DNA of 64,000 bases, taken from positions 18,145,457 to 18,209,456 of the forward strand of contig OZ022342.1 in NCBI GenBank assembly GCA_963989245.1, in the 5' to 3' direction. The first letter of the stretch is position 1; every line of letters begins with the position of its first letter. Source of the DNA: Nansenia antarctica. Taxonomy: Eukaryota; Chordata; Actinopteri; Argentiniformes; Microstomatidae. Positions 13,397-25,630 of the stretch are shown here, piece by piece. Below the pieces are notes generated by a model, which saw nothing but the letters and a program-made list of their open reading frames with translations, had not been told where the DNA came from and did no database searches. The translations under genes and the position numbers were made by a program.

Positions 13397-13461
13397 ATGT
13401 CTTTGTGTGTGTGTGTGTGTCTGTGTTCGTTTGTTCGTTTGTTCGTTGTGTGTGTGTGTGC
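13397..13461. repeat. (TG)n with GTTCGTTT units
   Basis: Two TG runs flank a short tandem GTTCGTTT tract. It lies in the presumed gabra3 3'UTR, where length variation could alter the transcript. Confidence 0.85.
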
Positions 13462-14121
13462 GCGTGCCAAAAGCTTTATCTTGATAATGTGGGTATTCAA
13501 AAAGGCACACTGCTTCTTTCTCTTTGAGCATACTCAGCCTGTTAAAACAATAAGAGTCACTGGACTGGAAAATGCACAGGCAGGCCCATAGGACACAAAA
13601 GCAATTCCAGATGATATTGCGTTGGGTCTGTTGAGATTCAGCGCTAGCAGAAGGGCGGACACTGACGATTATTAATGATGTTCCTATGGAACTCTACATG
13701 CTGCCCTTGGCTATGAAAGCCCACTATAGCGGCAAGCAGCCAATGGCCCTTTTTTCTGACGCATTACAGGGTGAATGGTGTGTGTGTGCGTTGTGTACAC
13801 ACACTGAGATGCACCGGGACCTGATACTCTGTAATGAGCTATGATGAAGGATTCAAAACACATGCTTCCCTGTTTCCATGTCCGAGAGAAGAGAAAACAT
13901 GTCCAAAACACCACATCTGACAATTCTATCTAACAGCAAATAATCAGGAAAAAAATAAAAATAAATGAACATTGAGTTCAACTATATACTGTACATATGA
14001 ATCGAATAGAATGTTTGTCTTCGACCAATTTAGATTTGCAAATATCAAAATTAAGTCAAAAACAATGATACAAGCATGTTGTGGACTTGGCCTCGTGCAT
14101 CCTCAGACGTACAGTAGGAGT

Positions 14122-14445
14122 TCAATTTTGGGGGGACCTCATGATGGCGGGGTTCCTGTTGACGTACGTGACCCAGTAGACCAAGTTGAAGATGAAGAAA
14201 AGCACCGGGAAAATGATGCGTGATATCTTATCCACTTTGCTGACACGGTTGTAGGATTTCCTGGCCTCCATGTATGGGTCGTCCATCTTGGGGTGATGGT
14301 GGTGTTTGACAGGAGCTGTGGAGTGGGTGGCACTCTTGGAGATGGTGGTTAAACCTGGGTCTTTGGCAACGTTGATGGTGTAGGTCGTTCCAACAATGTT
14401 GAACGTGTTGTTGGCTTTTTTGGAGAGAGAGGACGATTCTCTTCT
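14122..14445 (-). CDS. gabra3: gabra3 last coding exon: cytoplasmic loop and TM4
   Basis: The exon holds 107 codons plus TGA (stop at 14122-14124). It starts RRESSSLSKKANNTFNIVGTT in phase 0 after ...EAQEMR. TFNIVGTTY, KDPGLTTISKSA and KSYNRVSKVDKISRII are the alpha-3-specific stretches that identify the paralog; the loop holds gephyrin-binding residues in the mammalian protein. A run of four His followed by PKMDDPYMEA looks lineage-specific. TM4 is about residues 412-430 (IIFPVLFFIFNLVYWVTYV), with a short extracellular tail NRNPAIMRSPQN. The acceptor TTTGCAG is preceded by an uninterrupted run of about 21 T on the transcribed strand, so its efficiency may vary with tract length. A second AG two bases downstream would shift the frame and is not used in this model. 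Confidence 0.97.
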   Translation of the reverse strand, partial: RRESSSLSKKANNTFNIVGTTYTINVAKDPGLTTISKSATHSTAPVKHHHHPKMDDPYMEARKSYNRVSKVDKISRIIFPVLFFIFNLVYWVTYVNRNPAIMRSPQN

Positions 14446-14449
14446 CTGC

Positions 14450-14470
14450 AAAAAAAAAAAAAAAAAAAAA
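14450..14470 (-). promoter_or_regulatory. Homopolymer T tract at gabra3 last-exon acceptor
   Basis: On the transcribed strand an unbroken T run of about 21 bases is followed at once by GCAG|AGAAGA. It serves as the polypyrimidine tract. No C interrupts it, so it is prone to slippage in replication and in sequencing. Confidence 0.75.
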
Positions 14471-14579
14471 GGAAGAGAGAAATAAAGACAGTCAGGGCTG
14501 AGGCACCAAACCACACCTCCATTTGATCTCACATGGACGAAACAAAAGCAGAACAACACAACAAGAAAAGGAGACATAT

Positions 14580-14829
14580 TATCCGTGACGTTAGAATTAT
14601 AAGGTTCTATCTCATTTTTGTCAAAATTTAGTTTTTTACACAATCCGATAGGTGTCTATTAATGCCTGTGTGGCGTTATTTTTTTAAATGTTGACATTTT
14701 TGAGTTAGTAATTCATAAAATACAAAGGTTCCGTCTCACAAAACATAATGGAATGTAAAAACTTTGACGCTCAATATCTCTGAACTACCCTAAACGGAGA
14801 TAGAACCTTATAATTCTAAGCTCACGATA
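14580..14829 (+). mobile_element. MITE, copy 1 (TTAGAATTATAAGG termini)
   Basis: A 250-bp element with terminal inverted repeats: CGTGACGTTAGAATTATAAGG at the left (shown as its first 20 or so bases) and its mirror TATAATTCTAAGCTCACG at the right. The interior is AT-rich and has no coding capacity. A second, inverted copy is at 20861-21121. The superfamily is not assigned. Confidence 0.85.
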
Positions 14830-16569
14830 TGAGAAATATGAGAGAAAATGACAATACAAATACAGTATAATCCTATTTTGGATACAGACAAAGTTGCTCT
14901 GAAAGGATGCCTGAAAAGAAAACTAAAGATATTTCTCTATCCCAACCTGCTCCATGGTTCGTCGTTAACGAAAGCCTTGTTTTTAAAAAATAACCCATCT
15001 CCTGGGACTGTTTTGACTCGGGGTGCACTGATGCTCAAAGTACCTGATGGGAACAGTATGACATCCCCTATTCTGCATCATCGGGTCCAGAGCTGAGCTG
15101 AGAAACTCTCTCTTCCTGCAAGGGATCTGGGCTACCCTCGCAGCCAAGACAAAAGGCCAGGGTCATGGAACACTACGCAGCCACGCTCCAATAAGTGGCA
15201 AATCGCATGAGCCTCCGACAACAAAATATACATACATCACAGAGAGAAGAGGCACACCTCAGGGCACGGGGGGGAACTTGCTACATGCACATGTTGGGTC
15301 AAGTTTCGGGGCAAAAATGAAGAGTCTGCAGGCAAAATCATGATTTAATTTCTGAGAGGCTCGTTTTCTTTTTTCCCCTTTTTTTTAAAGAGAGCAGGGC
15401 AGAGCAGGGCACCAGAGGCAGGCTCTACTGGTGGTACTGCAGAGTAGCAACAGACCAGGACGAGCATCTGAGCAGCTAAAACAGTGCACCTGTAAACATG
15501 GCTGACAAACTGCACTCGGGAGGACTGGGACTGCACAGTATATAGGTCGTAGATTAGGAGAGGGAGTAGGAGAGGACAGGAATATGATAGGAGAGTAGAA
15601 GCAGTTTTAGGCCACACACACTCCTGCCCTAGGGCACCCTCAGGGTGATGCAGTAACGTTTCATATGAAAATCACTCAACCGTAAAGAGGTATCCAGTTT
15701 GACATGGATATTGCCAAGTTTGCATCATCACTACAGTAACGATTCCAAGGGTTGGCACATAAAGGCGTGGATCAGAGTAGAACGTAAGCAAGGCACATTC
15801 AGCGGAACAACCAAGACACTACGGCACGATTGATTTTTGTCTAAAACTTTAGTATTCATGGGAGTGAGAGTGATCTAAAATGGGTAAGCAGGGGGTAACG
15901 AAGGGAAATAGATTGCATTTCACAGAAGAACCATTAAAAAGAGTACTCCATTCCAAAAAAAGACAACAAACGACCACAGAAAAGCATCCCAATCCATCAC
16001 ACGGGTCGAGTGAAAACAGAATGAAAACCCGAGTGAAAACTAAGGGATGCAGCCGGACAAAGAGGCTGTGGCGTGGTGCTGGCTGGCCGGGGCCAGGGCT
16101 CTATCTCATGCCAATATCAGTGGAGATCATGGAGGAGGGAGTCTCTCAGCAGTGACGGCTCCTGCCCCCTGGATAGCCCGAGGCTTTCACAGGGTATCGA
16201 TTCCTGCTGATCCAACAACACCCCGGGCCCCTTCTATCATAGCCACGGCTTATATCAGCATGAGTGAGGGATAACTATTAACCAGCCATCTCATGACCCT
16301 AACCACTGCAAACCTAAGCTCATTTATCCCCAGTATCAGGAGAACCGCCAACCTCCTGCAAGTACATACCTGCCAATCAGCTATTGGAGAAGGTAAGGAG
16401 TCCATATAATTCAAGTTGTGACCAGTAGTGTGTAGTGAAGATACAGGCAAAGACAAAGATAGGAGGACGCTTGGTTTACAAAAAACAAAGCTCTTGTGAA
16501 CACAGGAGCCCCAATTTGCTTCTCTAAGTTTTCGTGGGCATGGCCGCTCAGTTGGTCATTTCGTTCAGC

Positions 16570-17295
16570 AAGATTTCAGTTAGCGTAGCGGCAGAGGTGC
16601 TGATCTCCAGCACTCAGTGGGTGGGGATAATTTATTATTAGATGAAGATGTCCATTGTCCTCGACAATCAGGATTTCACAGCGAATGTCAGAATAGCAGT
16701 CAGAACTCAGGGTAGACCAGCTGAAACTCCACCACATGTACAACATAATTAATTGTACTGCCCCCGGATACCTAGGCTCACAGATAGTCATGGTCCACAC
16801 TCAGCACAGTCACAGCACCAGGGCGAGTGTGCGTTCCTGTAAGGTTCCACGAGTGAATAGTGTAGCTCGCAGTTCCTTCTTCTATACTGGAACATTACTG
16901 TGGAACAGCCTTCCACTTAATATAAAACAAGCAGAAACTAGGAGGGCTTTTAGAGGACAGGTTAGAGCTTACCTCTGGAGTAAGGTGAACGGATAGGAAA
17001 GCTTTTTTTTGCCTACTTTTATTCTTATTCTTTTATTCATTTATTCTTAGCCTACTTTAATTCCTATTCTTTTATTCTTAGCCTACTTTTATTCTTTTTA
17101 TTTTTCCTAGAAGTTCCTAATCCCTTTGTTGGGGGGGTGGGGGGGGGTAATGTTTTATTTAATGATTGTTTGATGTTATTGTTGTCTTGTATGTTAATAT
17201 CAAAGGGCCATGTTGGAAATAAGTGTCACATGTCATCCCTTGGATTACTGTTTTTACTCGATCCATGAAGAAACTCAATCAATCAATCAATCAAG
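16570..17295 (+). mobile_element. LINE 3' fragment with (ATCA)n tail
   Basis: The frame at 16736-16996 ends SFFYTGTLLWNSLPLNIKQAE...RAFRGQVRAYLW, the typical C-terminal end of a LINE reverse-transcriptase protein. An AT-rich 3'UTR and a short (ATCA)n tail at 17277-17294 follow. The 5' part is truncated; the left border is approximate. It lies antisense to gabra3. Confidence 0.7.
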
Positions 17296-17852
17296 TGTAG
17301 TCTTACTGTTGCATGAATTTATATAATTTCATACCTTTTTGTTTCCTCCCTGTAAACGCTGTCAGGACTTTATGGTTGAACATTACCGTAGCTTTAGCAG
17401 GCCTACTAGGGGGACGCTCGCAATGGTGGATAACATTCAACATAAAAACAAATACATTGTGGGATCATTGTGTAGCACATTTTCAAGATAGCGATGTGCG
17501 TGGTTCCAATGGTCAGTGTGGGCGATTATGCCGTGTGGGGGTGGACTTACATAGGCCTATTATACTGTATGCTAGTTTCCCCTCCCACTATTACCATGGA
17601 TGATTCTAACAATCTTTTTAATTTATGCGTCAAGGCTCTCCAAACGTATTTTCGATGAAGTAGGTATGTATATATTTTACTATAATCTACAGTATACAAT
17701 GTTTAAGATATTCTCCTGTTGATTGTTTACCCCATCAAAGACATGTATGGTTCTATGATTTAATTAGTAATTGGCAGAGAGAGTGGAGGCAATTTATGCA
17801 ACATTGGTAATTTGATGTTTCAGTAGGCCTGATGAGAGAATATACACTGGAG

Positions 17853-17915
17853 ATTGTACTGGTGGTATGAGATTGTAGTGGTGGTATGAGATTGTAGTGA
17901 TGGTATGAGATTATC
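17853..17915. repeat. Short tandem repeat, ~21-22 bp x 3
   Basis: Three near-identical copies of GAGATTGTAGTGGTGGTAT occur in a row. No function is apparent. Confidence 0.75.
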
Positions 17916-18479
17916 CAACTGCTGCCTTTATGATCAAATAAGTTTCACCTATTATTGAACATGAAACGTCTTAGGTGTTTTAAAATGCCATCTCCCTCCC
18001 CCATGTCCATGAAAACTCAATTTATTCCCCCGTCCATATGGGTGTAAAGGTTGTGTTGGTTGGGTGGACGCCCAATTACAAAAAACGGTCTTTGCACATG
18101 GTTTTAGTGTTGCACAGCGCTTTTTAGCAGAAGAAAATTAGGTAACACCATGAACAACAATATGTATAAATGGCTTTAGGGCAAAGATGTGTGCGTGCGA
18201 TTATACGAGGGCTTTCGGCTAGTGCGGGACAGAAAAATTCCTGAGATTGTGTGTATGTACTGTGTGTGTGCCCCTTGGCCCTGTATGAAGAGGTATTGGG
18301 AGACATTGCCTGTGCATGTGTACATAAGCGTGTGAGGGTGTCTGGTATCCTAGGGCTGAAAATGTCTTGCTATGTGGGTCTTCGGGTGTGACAGAGTATC
18401 TTTGGCCTTAAAGTGTCTCTCTGTGTCTGTGTTCTGAGAAATAGTGTTAGCTTATCTCATGCCGAGGGTATGTGCTGTG

Positions 18480-18610
18480 CTGTGCTGTATATGTGTGTGC
18501 GTGTGTGTGTGTGTGTTGTATGGACATAGGGGCTGAGAATGTTTATCAGTGTGTGTGTGTGTGTGTTTGGAACTAAGGGTGTGTCCCCCTGAGTGTGTGT
18601 ATAGACATGG
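18480..18610. repeat. (GT)n tracts
   Basis: Several GT runs are interspersed with TGTGTATA-type sequence in the last gabra3 intron. Confidence 0.85.
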
Positions 18611-18874
18611 TTTGGGAAGAACGTGGGTCCCTGGGTGTGTGTATAGCGGTGGTGGACTGGATGGCTGGGAGCAGTGACAGCTGTAGAGGTGGCTGGGCTC
18701 TACAGAGACCTGACTGCACCACAGTCCCATTACTGCAGAGTGTGTTACAGACTGTCTGTCAGCCAGCATGAGTTAAACATGCTTTAAAATCCCTAATCAA
18801 GGTAAATGCTGCCTCTCCCCTGCGCTAATGCCCTACTCTCACCACCACCACCACCTCCTCCTGCTGCTGCTGCT

Positions 18875-18960
18875 GTCTCTCTCTCTGTGTGTCTCTCTCT
18901 CTCTCTCCGTGTGTGTCTCTGTGTGTGTGTGATCTCTCTCTCTCTCTCTCTCCCTCTCTC
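18875..18960. repeat. (TC)n / (TG)n tract
   Basis: Alternating TCTCTC and TGTGTG runs are preceded by CACCACCAC and CTGCTGCTG triplets at 18842-18874. Confidence 0.85.
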
Positions 18961-20484
18961 TGGCATAATGCAGACACAAATGTGTCAAGTATCTTGTCAA
19001 AATAACCACATACTGTTATTGTAGCACACTGCATGTGTTAAAGTATGTTCACAGTTTTTCCGATCTGTTCAGTGAAAGCTAAACTAAAAGGCTTGTCGAC
19101 CTCCAGTTCCTGAGCCCCTGACCAGCCAACCCCTGGGCGCCTCATTAGGTTGCAGGAGAGTGTGCAGCGGTGCTGCTGACCAGGCTCATACCACGGTGAT
19201 GTCTAACAGGACACGTCTGACAAAAAAGGGCAACAGCGAGAGCAGAGAGGACCTCCACAGCCACTGAGGTAAATTACCTCCCATCGACCCTCCTCCGGAA
19301 CACCACTCTGGGCATCAACAGAGACAGAGCCTCAGGCCAGTGAGGTCACCATCTGGCTCAGTTAGGAGTGGCAGCTCCTAACCCAGCCTCTGAAGACTGG
19401 GGACGATACTCCCAACAAGAGTATCCTTCCCTCCACACAGCCAGGAGTCCTCCTCCTCCTCCTTTTCTCTCTAAGGAACCTCCATTTCATCCTAGTCCTT
19501 CTTCATACACTGCTCTCTTGAAGCAAAAGACTTTAAAACGAGGATAAAGCTTACAGCGTTTCATCCCTTACCCCTCCAGGAGCTTTTATCAGTGAGGACT
19601 GTGATCGCTCACAGAGTGACCCCTATCTCTCAGATCCGTCACGACAACTTGCCTGCTCAGCACTGGGCCGGAGAACACAGGGACAGCCTGCTGCCATTAA
19701 GACAAAGCGTCAAAGACAAAACCCTCCACTCTGCATTATAATTCAGAGAATCATCCCTGACGAGGGAAAAAGGCTTCATGTCAGCAATCTGCAATCATGC
19801 CAATCATTCTGAGGACCACTGGTCAACTTCTCAGGCAAACGAGTGGGATCTTTTTGACCGACGGCTGAGAGTCCTTCACAGTCAGCATAACATACGCTGA
19901 AGTCTAACATGGATTTGTGACCGTCTAAGATCTTGAGCAGTGGGTGAAGTGGGTGAACTTTTTTCAAAATCAAAAATGCCCACAAGATGTTTTACAGCTC
20001 GGGAGCGTCAAAGTCACTATGCTTATTAATGAGCTCCTCGTAAACCCCCCCCCCTCCCCCCCGCCCCTCTAGCTTAATTATCGCCGTCTCTCAGTCCAAG
20101 GGTGATACATAAACACAAGGGTGATACATAAAGTATGTGCAGGAGGATACTGTCTCTGGGAGCTCTTGCTCACCCCCCTGCTCACCATGTTCAGCAGCAC
20201 AGTTCCTGTTCCTGCTCCGTCAGGCTGTTAATGAATAAATAAAGCGTCTCTTTACAGATTACCCCAGGCTGGCTTCAGGAGGCTGAGATGGGACTTTCTA
20301 TCAGTGTTTCCCAGGTACAATAACTCCTCATCCCCCCCAGAACAAAACAATATGAGCGCTCGTCTGGCTTCCCTCGCCGCCTTTCTGAGCCATTAGCTCT
20401 GAAGACGCTCATTTTTCAGGAGGTTATCAGGGGAGGCTAGATAGAAAGCAAATAATCTAGAATAAGCAAAAAGCCACTCGACTC

Positions 20485-20630
<146 letters not shown>

Positions 20631-20860
20631 AGGAGAGAGTCGAGGAGGAGACAGGCTCATTTCAGGCACACTATCTAGCAGATTGATGAGGATGGAGACA
20701 TGGTTGTGATTAGCCCACCACAACAGCATCAAGAGCACACAGAGTAAGGAGGGCTTTTCAACCTGTGTGTGGTAATCGTGTATATGGTACAACATTGCCC
20801 TGTAAGGTGCCATCACTCTCTAAATGCACTGTAGGCAATCCATTACTATCGACAGTATGT

Positions 20861-21121
20861 TATCGTGAGCTTAGAATTATAAGGTTCTTTCTCCGTTTAG
20901 GGTAGTTCAGAGATATTGAGCGTCAAAGTTTTTACATTCCATTATGTTTTGTGAGATGGAACCTTTGTAATTTTATGAATTACTAACTAAAAAATTTAAA
21001 CATTTTAAAAATAACACCACACAGGCATTAATTAACATCTAATGGATCACAGATTATCTGAAAAACAAAATTCTGACCAAAAATGGAGATAGAACCTTAT
21101 AATACGTTTAACGTCACGTTA
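20861..21121 (-). mobile_element. MITE, copy 2 (inverted relative to copy 1)
   Basis: About 261 bp, the same family as 14580-14829 but reversed. The shared block covering the segment that reads TTTTACATTCCATTATG on the plus strand is almost identical over roughly 100 bases; the other half is more diverged. Its right end is about 37 bp from the gabra3 donor site. Confidence 0.85.
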
Positions 21122-21158
21122 TGTAGATGGCGCAAACACAGCGAGCCACTGTACTCAC

Positions 21159-21364
21159 CCTCATTTCCTGGGCCTCCTTCTGGCCGTCCCACGCCCAGCT
21201 TCGCTTGGTGAAGTAGTTGACCGTGGCAAACTCGATCAGGGCCGAGAAGACAAAGGCATAGCATACTGCCATGAACCAGTCCATAGCGGTGGCATAGGCC
21301 ACTTTAGGCAGGGAATTCCTGGCACTGATGCTCAGGGTCGTCATGGTTAGAACTGTGGTGACCC
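21159..21364 (-). CDS. gabra3: gabra3 exon: TM2, TM3 and start of cytoplasmic loop
   Basis: This 206-bp exon completes Gly-265 and encodes residues 266-333 in phase 0 to the donor AGG|GTGAGT; the acceptor is TCCTTAG|GG. It holds the pore-lining TM2 (VTTVLTMTTLSISARNSLPK), TM3 (MDWFMAVCYAFVFSALIEF) and the start of the intracellular loop, FTKRSWAWDGQKEAQEMR. SWAW followed by an acidic/basic run resembles alpha-3. Residue 296 (codon 21270-21272, ATG) corresponds to the I/M site that is A-to-I edited in mammalian GABRA3; here Met is encoded directly. A MITE copy lies about 37 bp beyond the donor, inside the intron. Confidence 0.97.
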
Positions 21365-23097
21365 CTAAGGACAAAGACAAAACAGAGTACCAAAGGAATG
21401 AGATTTGTCGATTTTCCTGACAAACATAGTTTTTTTACACACACACATGTACATACTGAATGCACTTATTCTATTTCTTTATAGAGATACTGGATCCTTC
21501 ATACTCGTACAGCAATTTTATGTTCCAGATGCAGGTCTCATCTATCCTCTACAACCTTGGCTGCAGTCCTGCCGTACATCCCCTCTACTACTGTACAACC
21601 GACGCTCTCGAGTCTAACAGAGCTGTGGATTGGGAAAGCCCCACAGGAGCGCTCTACCGAGTGTGTCTGATGATACACAGTAATCCCCCGTATTGATACA
21701 GCACAAGCGGCTCGGCAGTCCCCTGCCATCTGTCTGAAGAACACGGAGCAACCACTTCATAGGGAGATGAGCTGCTATGGGTGGGTCTGGCTGTGGGATA
21801 GATGCAGCCAGGCAGAGTAGGGCTGCACTTGTTATAGAAGCCATGTTGCTCATCTCGTGGAGATCTGAGGGGTTGCTGGGCGCCAGTAGTGGGGTACCCC
21901 AAACTACCACAAAGTGTCCATGTCGGAGGTGGGGGGAGAGGTGTACCCATGACCCAGTAGGGCTTTAGGAGATCGAACCACCTGCGTCATCAGCATGTCC
22001 AGCAGTAGGAAAAGCCATCAGATCTAGAATGCCACAATCGTGGATGTCATTACTGCTCCACATTTGACAGAATCGGACATACTGTACCAAAATATACAGA
22101 TTCAATTTGGCTCCCAAACCCAATTAGATCCGAGACGTAAGCATTCCAAATGGGGGTCGGCACGCAAGGCTCTTCTTAAGTGTCAGCGTCATTGTCGAAT
22201 TTGAATAACAATACAGAGAGAGATTTGAGAAGATAAATCAATTGCTGTGAGAAATTGGAATCTTTTATAGGTCATTGTGCACACCTGCCTTTGTAGTCGA
22301 CGTCTCATGGAATTTAAAAAATGAAATGAGAGGAGAGCTGAGAATGGGTGTCCATCAAAGCAGATATAAGCAATCATTCCACTTCGCCTGTTCCCACCTG
22401 TCTCATCTGTTAAAAGAAAATATAGGCTCTAAAAATGTACATTGTGCAGCGGAGGAGGTCATCTCGTCCCTCTGACTCCTAAATAATAAATTCAAAATCT
22501 TTGAAGTCTGTGCTTATTGTTCATTTATGCAAATGATACAAAATATATCCCAATGATATATCTGCCAGTATATTGTGCATCTGGACAAAGTATGCTTGCA
22601 TTCTTTAATATTGGTATTCCACCATTGCTGAAAGGGTGAACAATATTGACAAATGACAAATGTTTGAGAACGAAAGGTTGCAATCTCCACATTTAAGTTT
22701 CCATACGGCTTCCATCAGGCAATTAAAAAAACATCAATAGAAGAAGTAACCAGAATGTCACTGGAGATTGTATTGTATTGTGTTCAACGTCCACTGTACA
22801 GCTCGTAAATCACACATTACATTTGGGTGAATGAGAAAATTACAAACCGGATTATCCACACAAAATATCAGGTCACGCCAGCCAGCGCTGAATCTACAAC
22901 CTGGCAACCCGCCAGGGAACAAATGATTAATTAAATATCAACTTTCAAACAGCGTTCCGGAGCCGCCGATACTCATAAACATAGGGTCTGAATTGGCTGC
23001 TATTTATATCAGACAAGGGAGCAGTTTTTCAACAGCTTTAGAGCTCTTGGACAGCTCCAGCAGGGTTGGCATTAGGATATTGGATATCAGTGTAAGC

Positions 23098-23212
23098 AGG
23101 GGAGGCTGGTGGACATAGAAATCAGAGGACGGGCTCAATGAATGGAATGGAATGACGCATGCTATCAAACACGTGCCCGTCCTCCGAAGTCTACCTCCAC
23201 CAGCCTCCCCTG
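23098..23212. mobile_element. Palindromic repeat (GGGGAGGCTGGTGG termini), copy 1
   Basis: CAGGGGAGGCTGGTGG at the left mirrors CCACCAGCCTCCCCTG at the right; the interior pairs as well (GAGGACGGGC with GCCCGTCCTC), around a GGAATGGAATG centre. It resembles an abundant foldback repeat of salmonid and related fish genomes, from memory. Confidence 0.75.
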
Positions 23213-25166
23213 AGTGGGAGTGACTGTCCAGCCGTTCAGGGCAGTTTTTACCCTCCTCTCAGCCAGCCCTGGGAGAGAGTATGACGTGTAGCAGCTGCAG
23301 AATGACAACACCTTCTCAAGCAGGACACCTGTTTACCTGGACGCTCTGGCAGTCTGCAGCCCTGAGGTTGCACTCACACGCCCATTAATTCCACGCCTGT
23401 CTTTAAGCAATGCAGTGCCTTTGTGCACCCCGATTACAAGTAACAATTTGCTCATGCCGTGTACCCAAAACACTTGGAGTACACTTCACCTAGCAGCAGA
23501 CACAAACTGCTGGGTGTTTGCTGAAACATTCCCTATGGCCTTGGCCTGCTTTCAACCGAGCCTTTAAAAGATATCAACACAGCAACAGCCATGGAACAGC
23601 CATCTTACTGTGACTTTGCTTGGAAATCAAAAAGACTCATTTTCGGTAAGTCTCAGGTAGTCATACAATACTGGGTGAAGGCTCTCTCTTCATGAAGAGA
23701 AAATTGGACTCTTGAGAGTATGTAGATGTTTTCCCAACTAGTGCAGTGAACTCAGGTTAGAACACATTCTAATTGGAAGCAACATCCAACATGCCTGTTC
23801 AGCTTACAGACAATCAATCCCATGACATGATATTCACTCTGGCCTCTCTATTTCTATACGTTGTGCTTGACTGCATGCCCTGCTCCCAAACACTAATTAG
23901 CCGCCAAGCAGAGGCCTGCCAGGGGAGGCACTTTGCGTTGCCATGACACACTCCTCATCACAGCCTAAGAGGCAAAACCGTGGGCTTCCATGACCGAGGA
24001 GAGAGGAGGGGGAATAATGTGCACGCTCTTATCTCTGAGTGTGGGGTAAACTGATTAGAAGAAACATATGCTAGCTGGCTTCTTTACATGAGAGCCACTA
24101 GGTAGCGAGATGAATGTTTTTCAATGACTCTGATTTCTCAAATTAGTCACGTTTCCAGAACAGTTAGTCACAGTCTAAAGAACCAGTACTACTAGTGTCA
24201 GGCATCAAATCAGCTATGGGGAATGTGTCAATATCCAGGCAGATGGATTTATATTTTTTACACACATGTCATCATATATCATTCTAGGTGTGCAAGTGTT
24301 TGTTTGTTTGTGTCTGTGTGTTTAAATGAGAGTAAATGCCAGTCTGGCAAAACATGAAATATCTTTCAGGAGTCAGGATGTGTTTATGATCATATGTGTT
24401 GCCATACACTGCCTCCTAGTTGTTGTTGTCTCCTTTTAAAGTTGTATGCCTAGATCAGGAAATATTTCCTTTTCCCGACTAGAGGTTTTGGTGTTTTCAT
24501 TATTTCCTTTGACATTGCTTTGAAGGACGGAGCAGAACTTTTATTTGTTACTCTATCATTTCCCCTAAGCCTGAATGAGCTGACTTTCCTTTCTACTCCA
24601 CAAACTTAAATTGGCAGAGCTCATGTTTCATTCTATCCCATCACAGTGGAAGCAGAATCTCACCCGTCCTAAGTCTCTATAGCCATGCTGGCAGGATCAG
24701 CAGTGCTTTGCACCTGATGCGTCCTCCGCCCAAAAAAGTGTTGACAAAGCCCGGTACCGTGCCAAAGTTAGCAAGAGCTCAATAAGCAATAATCTATTAA
24801 AACTTGGCCACCTTAAACTTTCTGCGAAGCACGTCCAATATCCTGTGTGAGAGATGCAACTGCAACACTACCTTTTTATCACTCCGTCCCCTGGGTTGGA
24901 AGGCTTCACTTTCTCCAACTTAATTCCCCTCCAAGTTTGCCCGCACTAATCTGTGATTAATTAGGTGGTTTTGCGGTGGCCAAGGTAATTACAGGTCAAT
25001 CCTGTGATCTAAGCACAGTTTTAAAACCAAATCCATCACTGTCCAGAGTCCCACAGTGCCAATATGGGCACTGAGCTGCAGTTTGAAGCCAAACTTCGCA
25101 AAGATTAACTTTTCGTACTTTGCCCTGGCACTTCAAGTTCCTCAAATGCATCTGATCAAATCAAAT

Positions 25167-25492
25167 GTGACAGCAACTGGTGAAATCGGGAACAAGTCGC
25201 CAACCAATCAGAATGTTTTATTTATTCAATGATTCAAAATCAATGACACACTCGCTAGTCAAGCCAAAATATTGCAATGCAATGGATTCGGTGAGTAATC
25301 CCCACTGCTACCTAGTTAACTATAACACTACTTTACATTGTTAGCAGGCTCACAAAACAAGCTGTGTTAGTTGACTAGCGAGTGTGTCATTGATTTTCAA
25401 CAACACAGAAATGTATTTACATTTTTCTGAATAAAGGTCTGAACATTAAATCGGCTGCCGACTTGTTCTTGGTTTCACCAGCTGCCGGCACA
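25167..25492. mobile_element. MITE-like palindromic element
   Basis: About 326 bp. The ends TGTGACAGCAACTGGTGAAA and, mirrored, TGTGCCGGCAGCTGGTGAAA form imperfect terminal inverted repeats. An inner perfect 24-bp inverted repeat pairs 25239-25262 with 25371-25394. There is no coding capacity. It sits 139 bp from the TM1 exon's donor. Confidence 0.75.
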
Positions 25493-25630
25493 GATGTGTA
25501 AGCTGGACACGTGTTTTGATGTGCAGTAGTTCTATAATTTAAACAACAGCTCGGAAATGGTTGTCAGAATGGTTAAATTACTTGTTAAGTGCATTTCGAG
25601 GTTAAGGAGATAGGGGAAGAAGACACTCAC

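Larger units (their letters stand above)
9355..14121 (-). other. gabra3: Probable gabra3 3'UTR and downstream region
   Basis: The region left of the stop codon has no conserved reading frame. It holds many AT-rich stretches, a TG/TTCG tract at 13397-13461 and a 39-bp tandem duplication near 10625-10700. Candidate poly(A) signals on the minus strand are AATAAA at 9355-9360 and ATTAAA at 11220-11225 and 9557-9562. Which is used, and whether this is one terminal exon, is inference; only the stretch next to the stop is certain to be 3'UTR. Confidence 0.4.
21365..25630 (-). other. gabra3 intron between TM1 and TM2-TM3 exons (4.3 kb)
   Basis: Mostly unique sequence, with a palindromic element at 23098-23212 and a MITE-like element at 25167-25492. 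No exon was recognised. The stretch 24780-25140 is compositionally even and free of simple repeats, so it could be conserved non-coding DNA, but that cannot be judged from one sequence. Confidence 0.85.
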
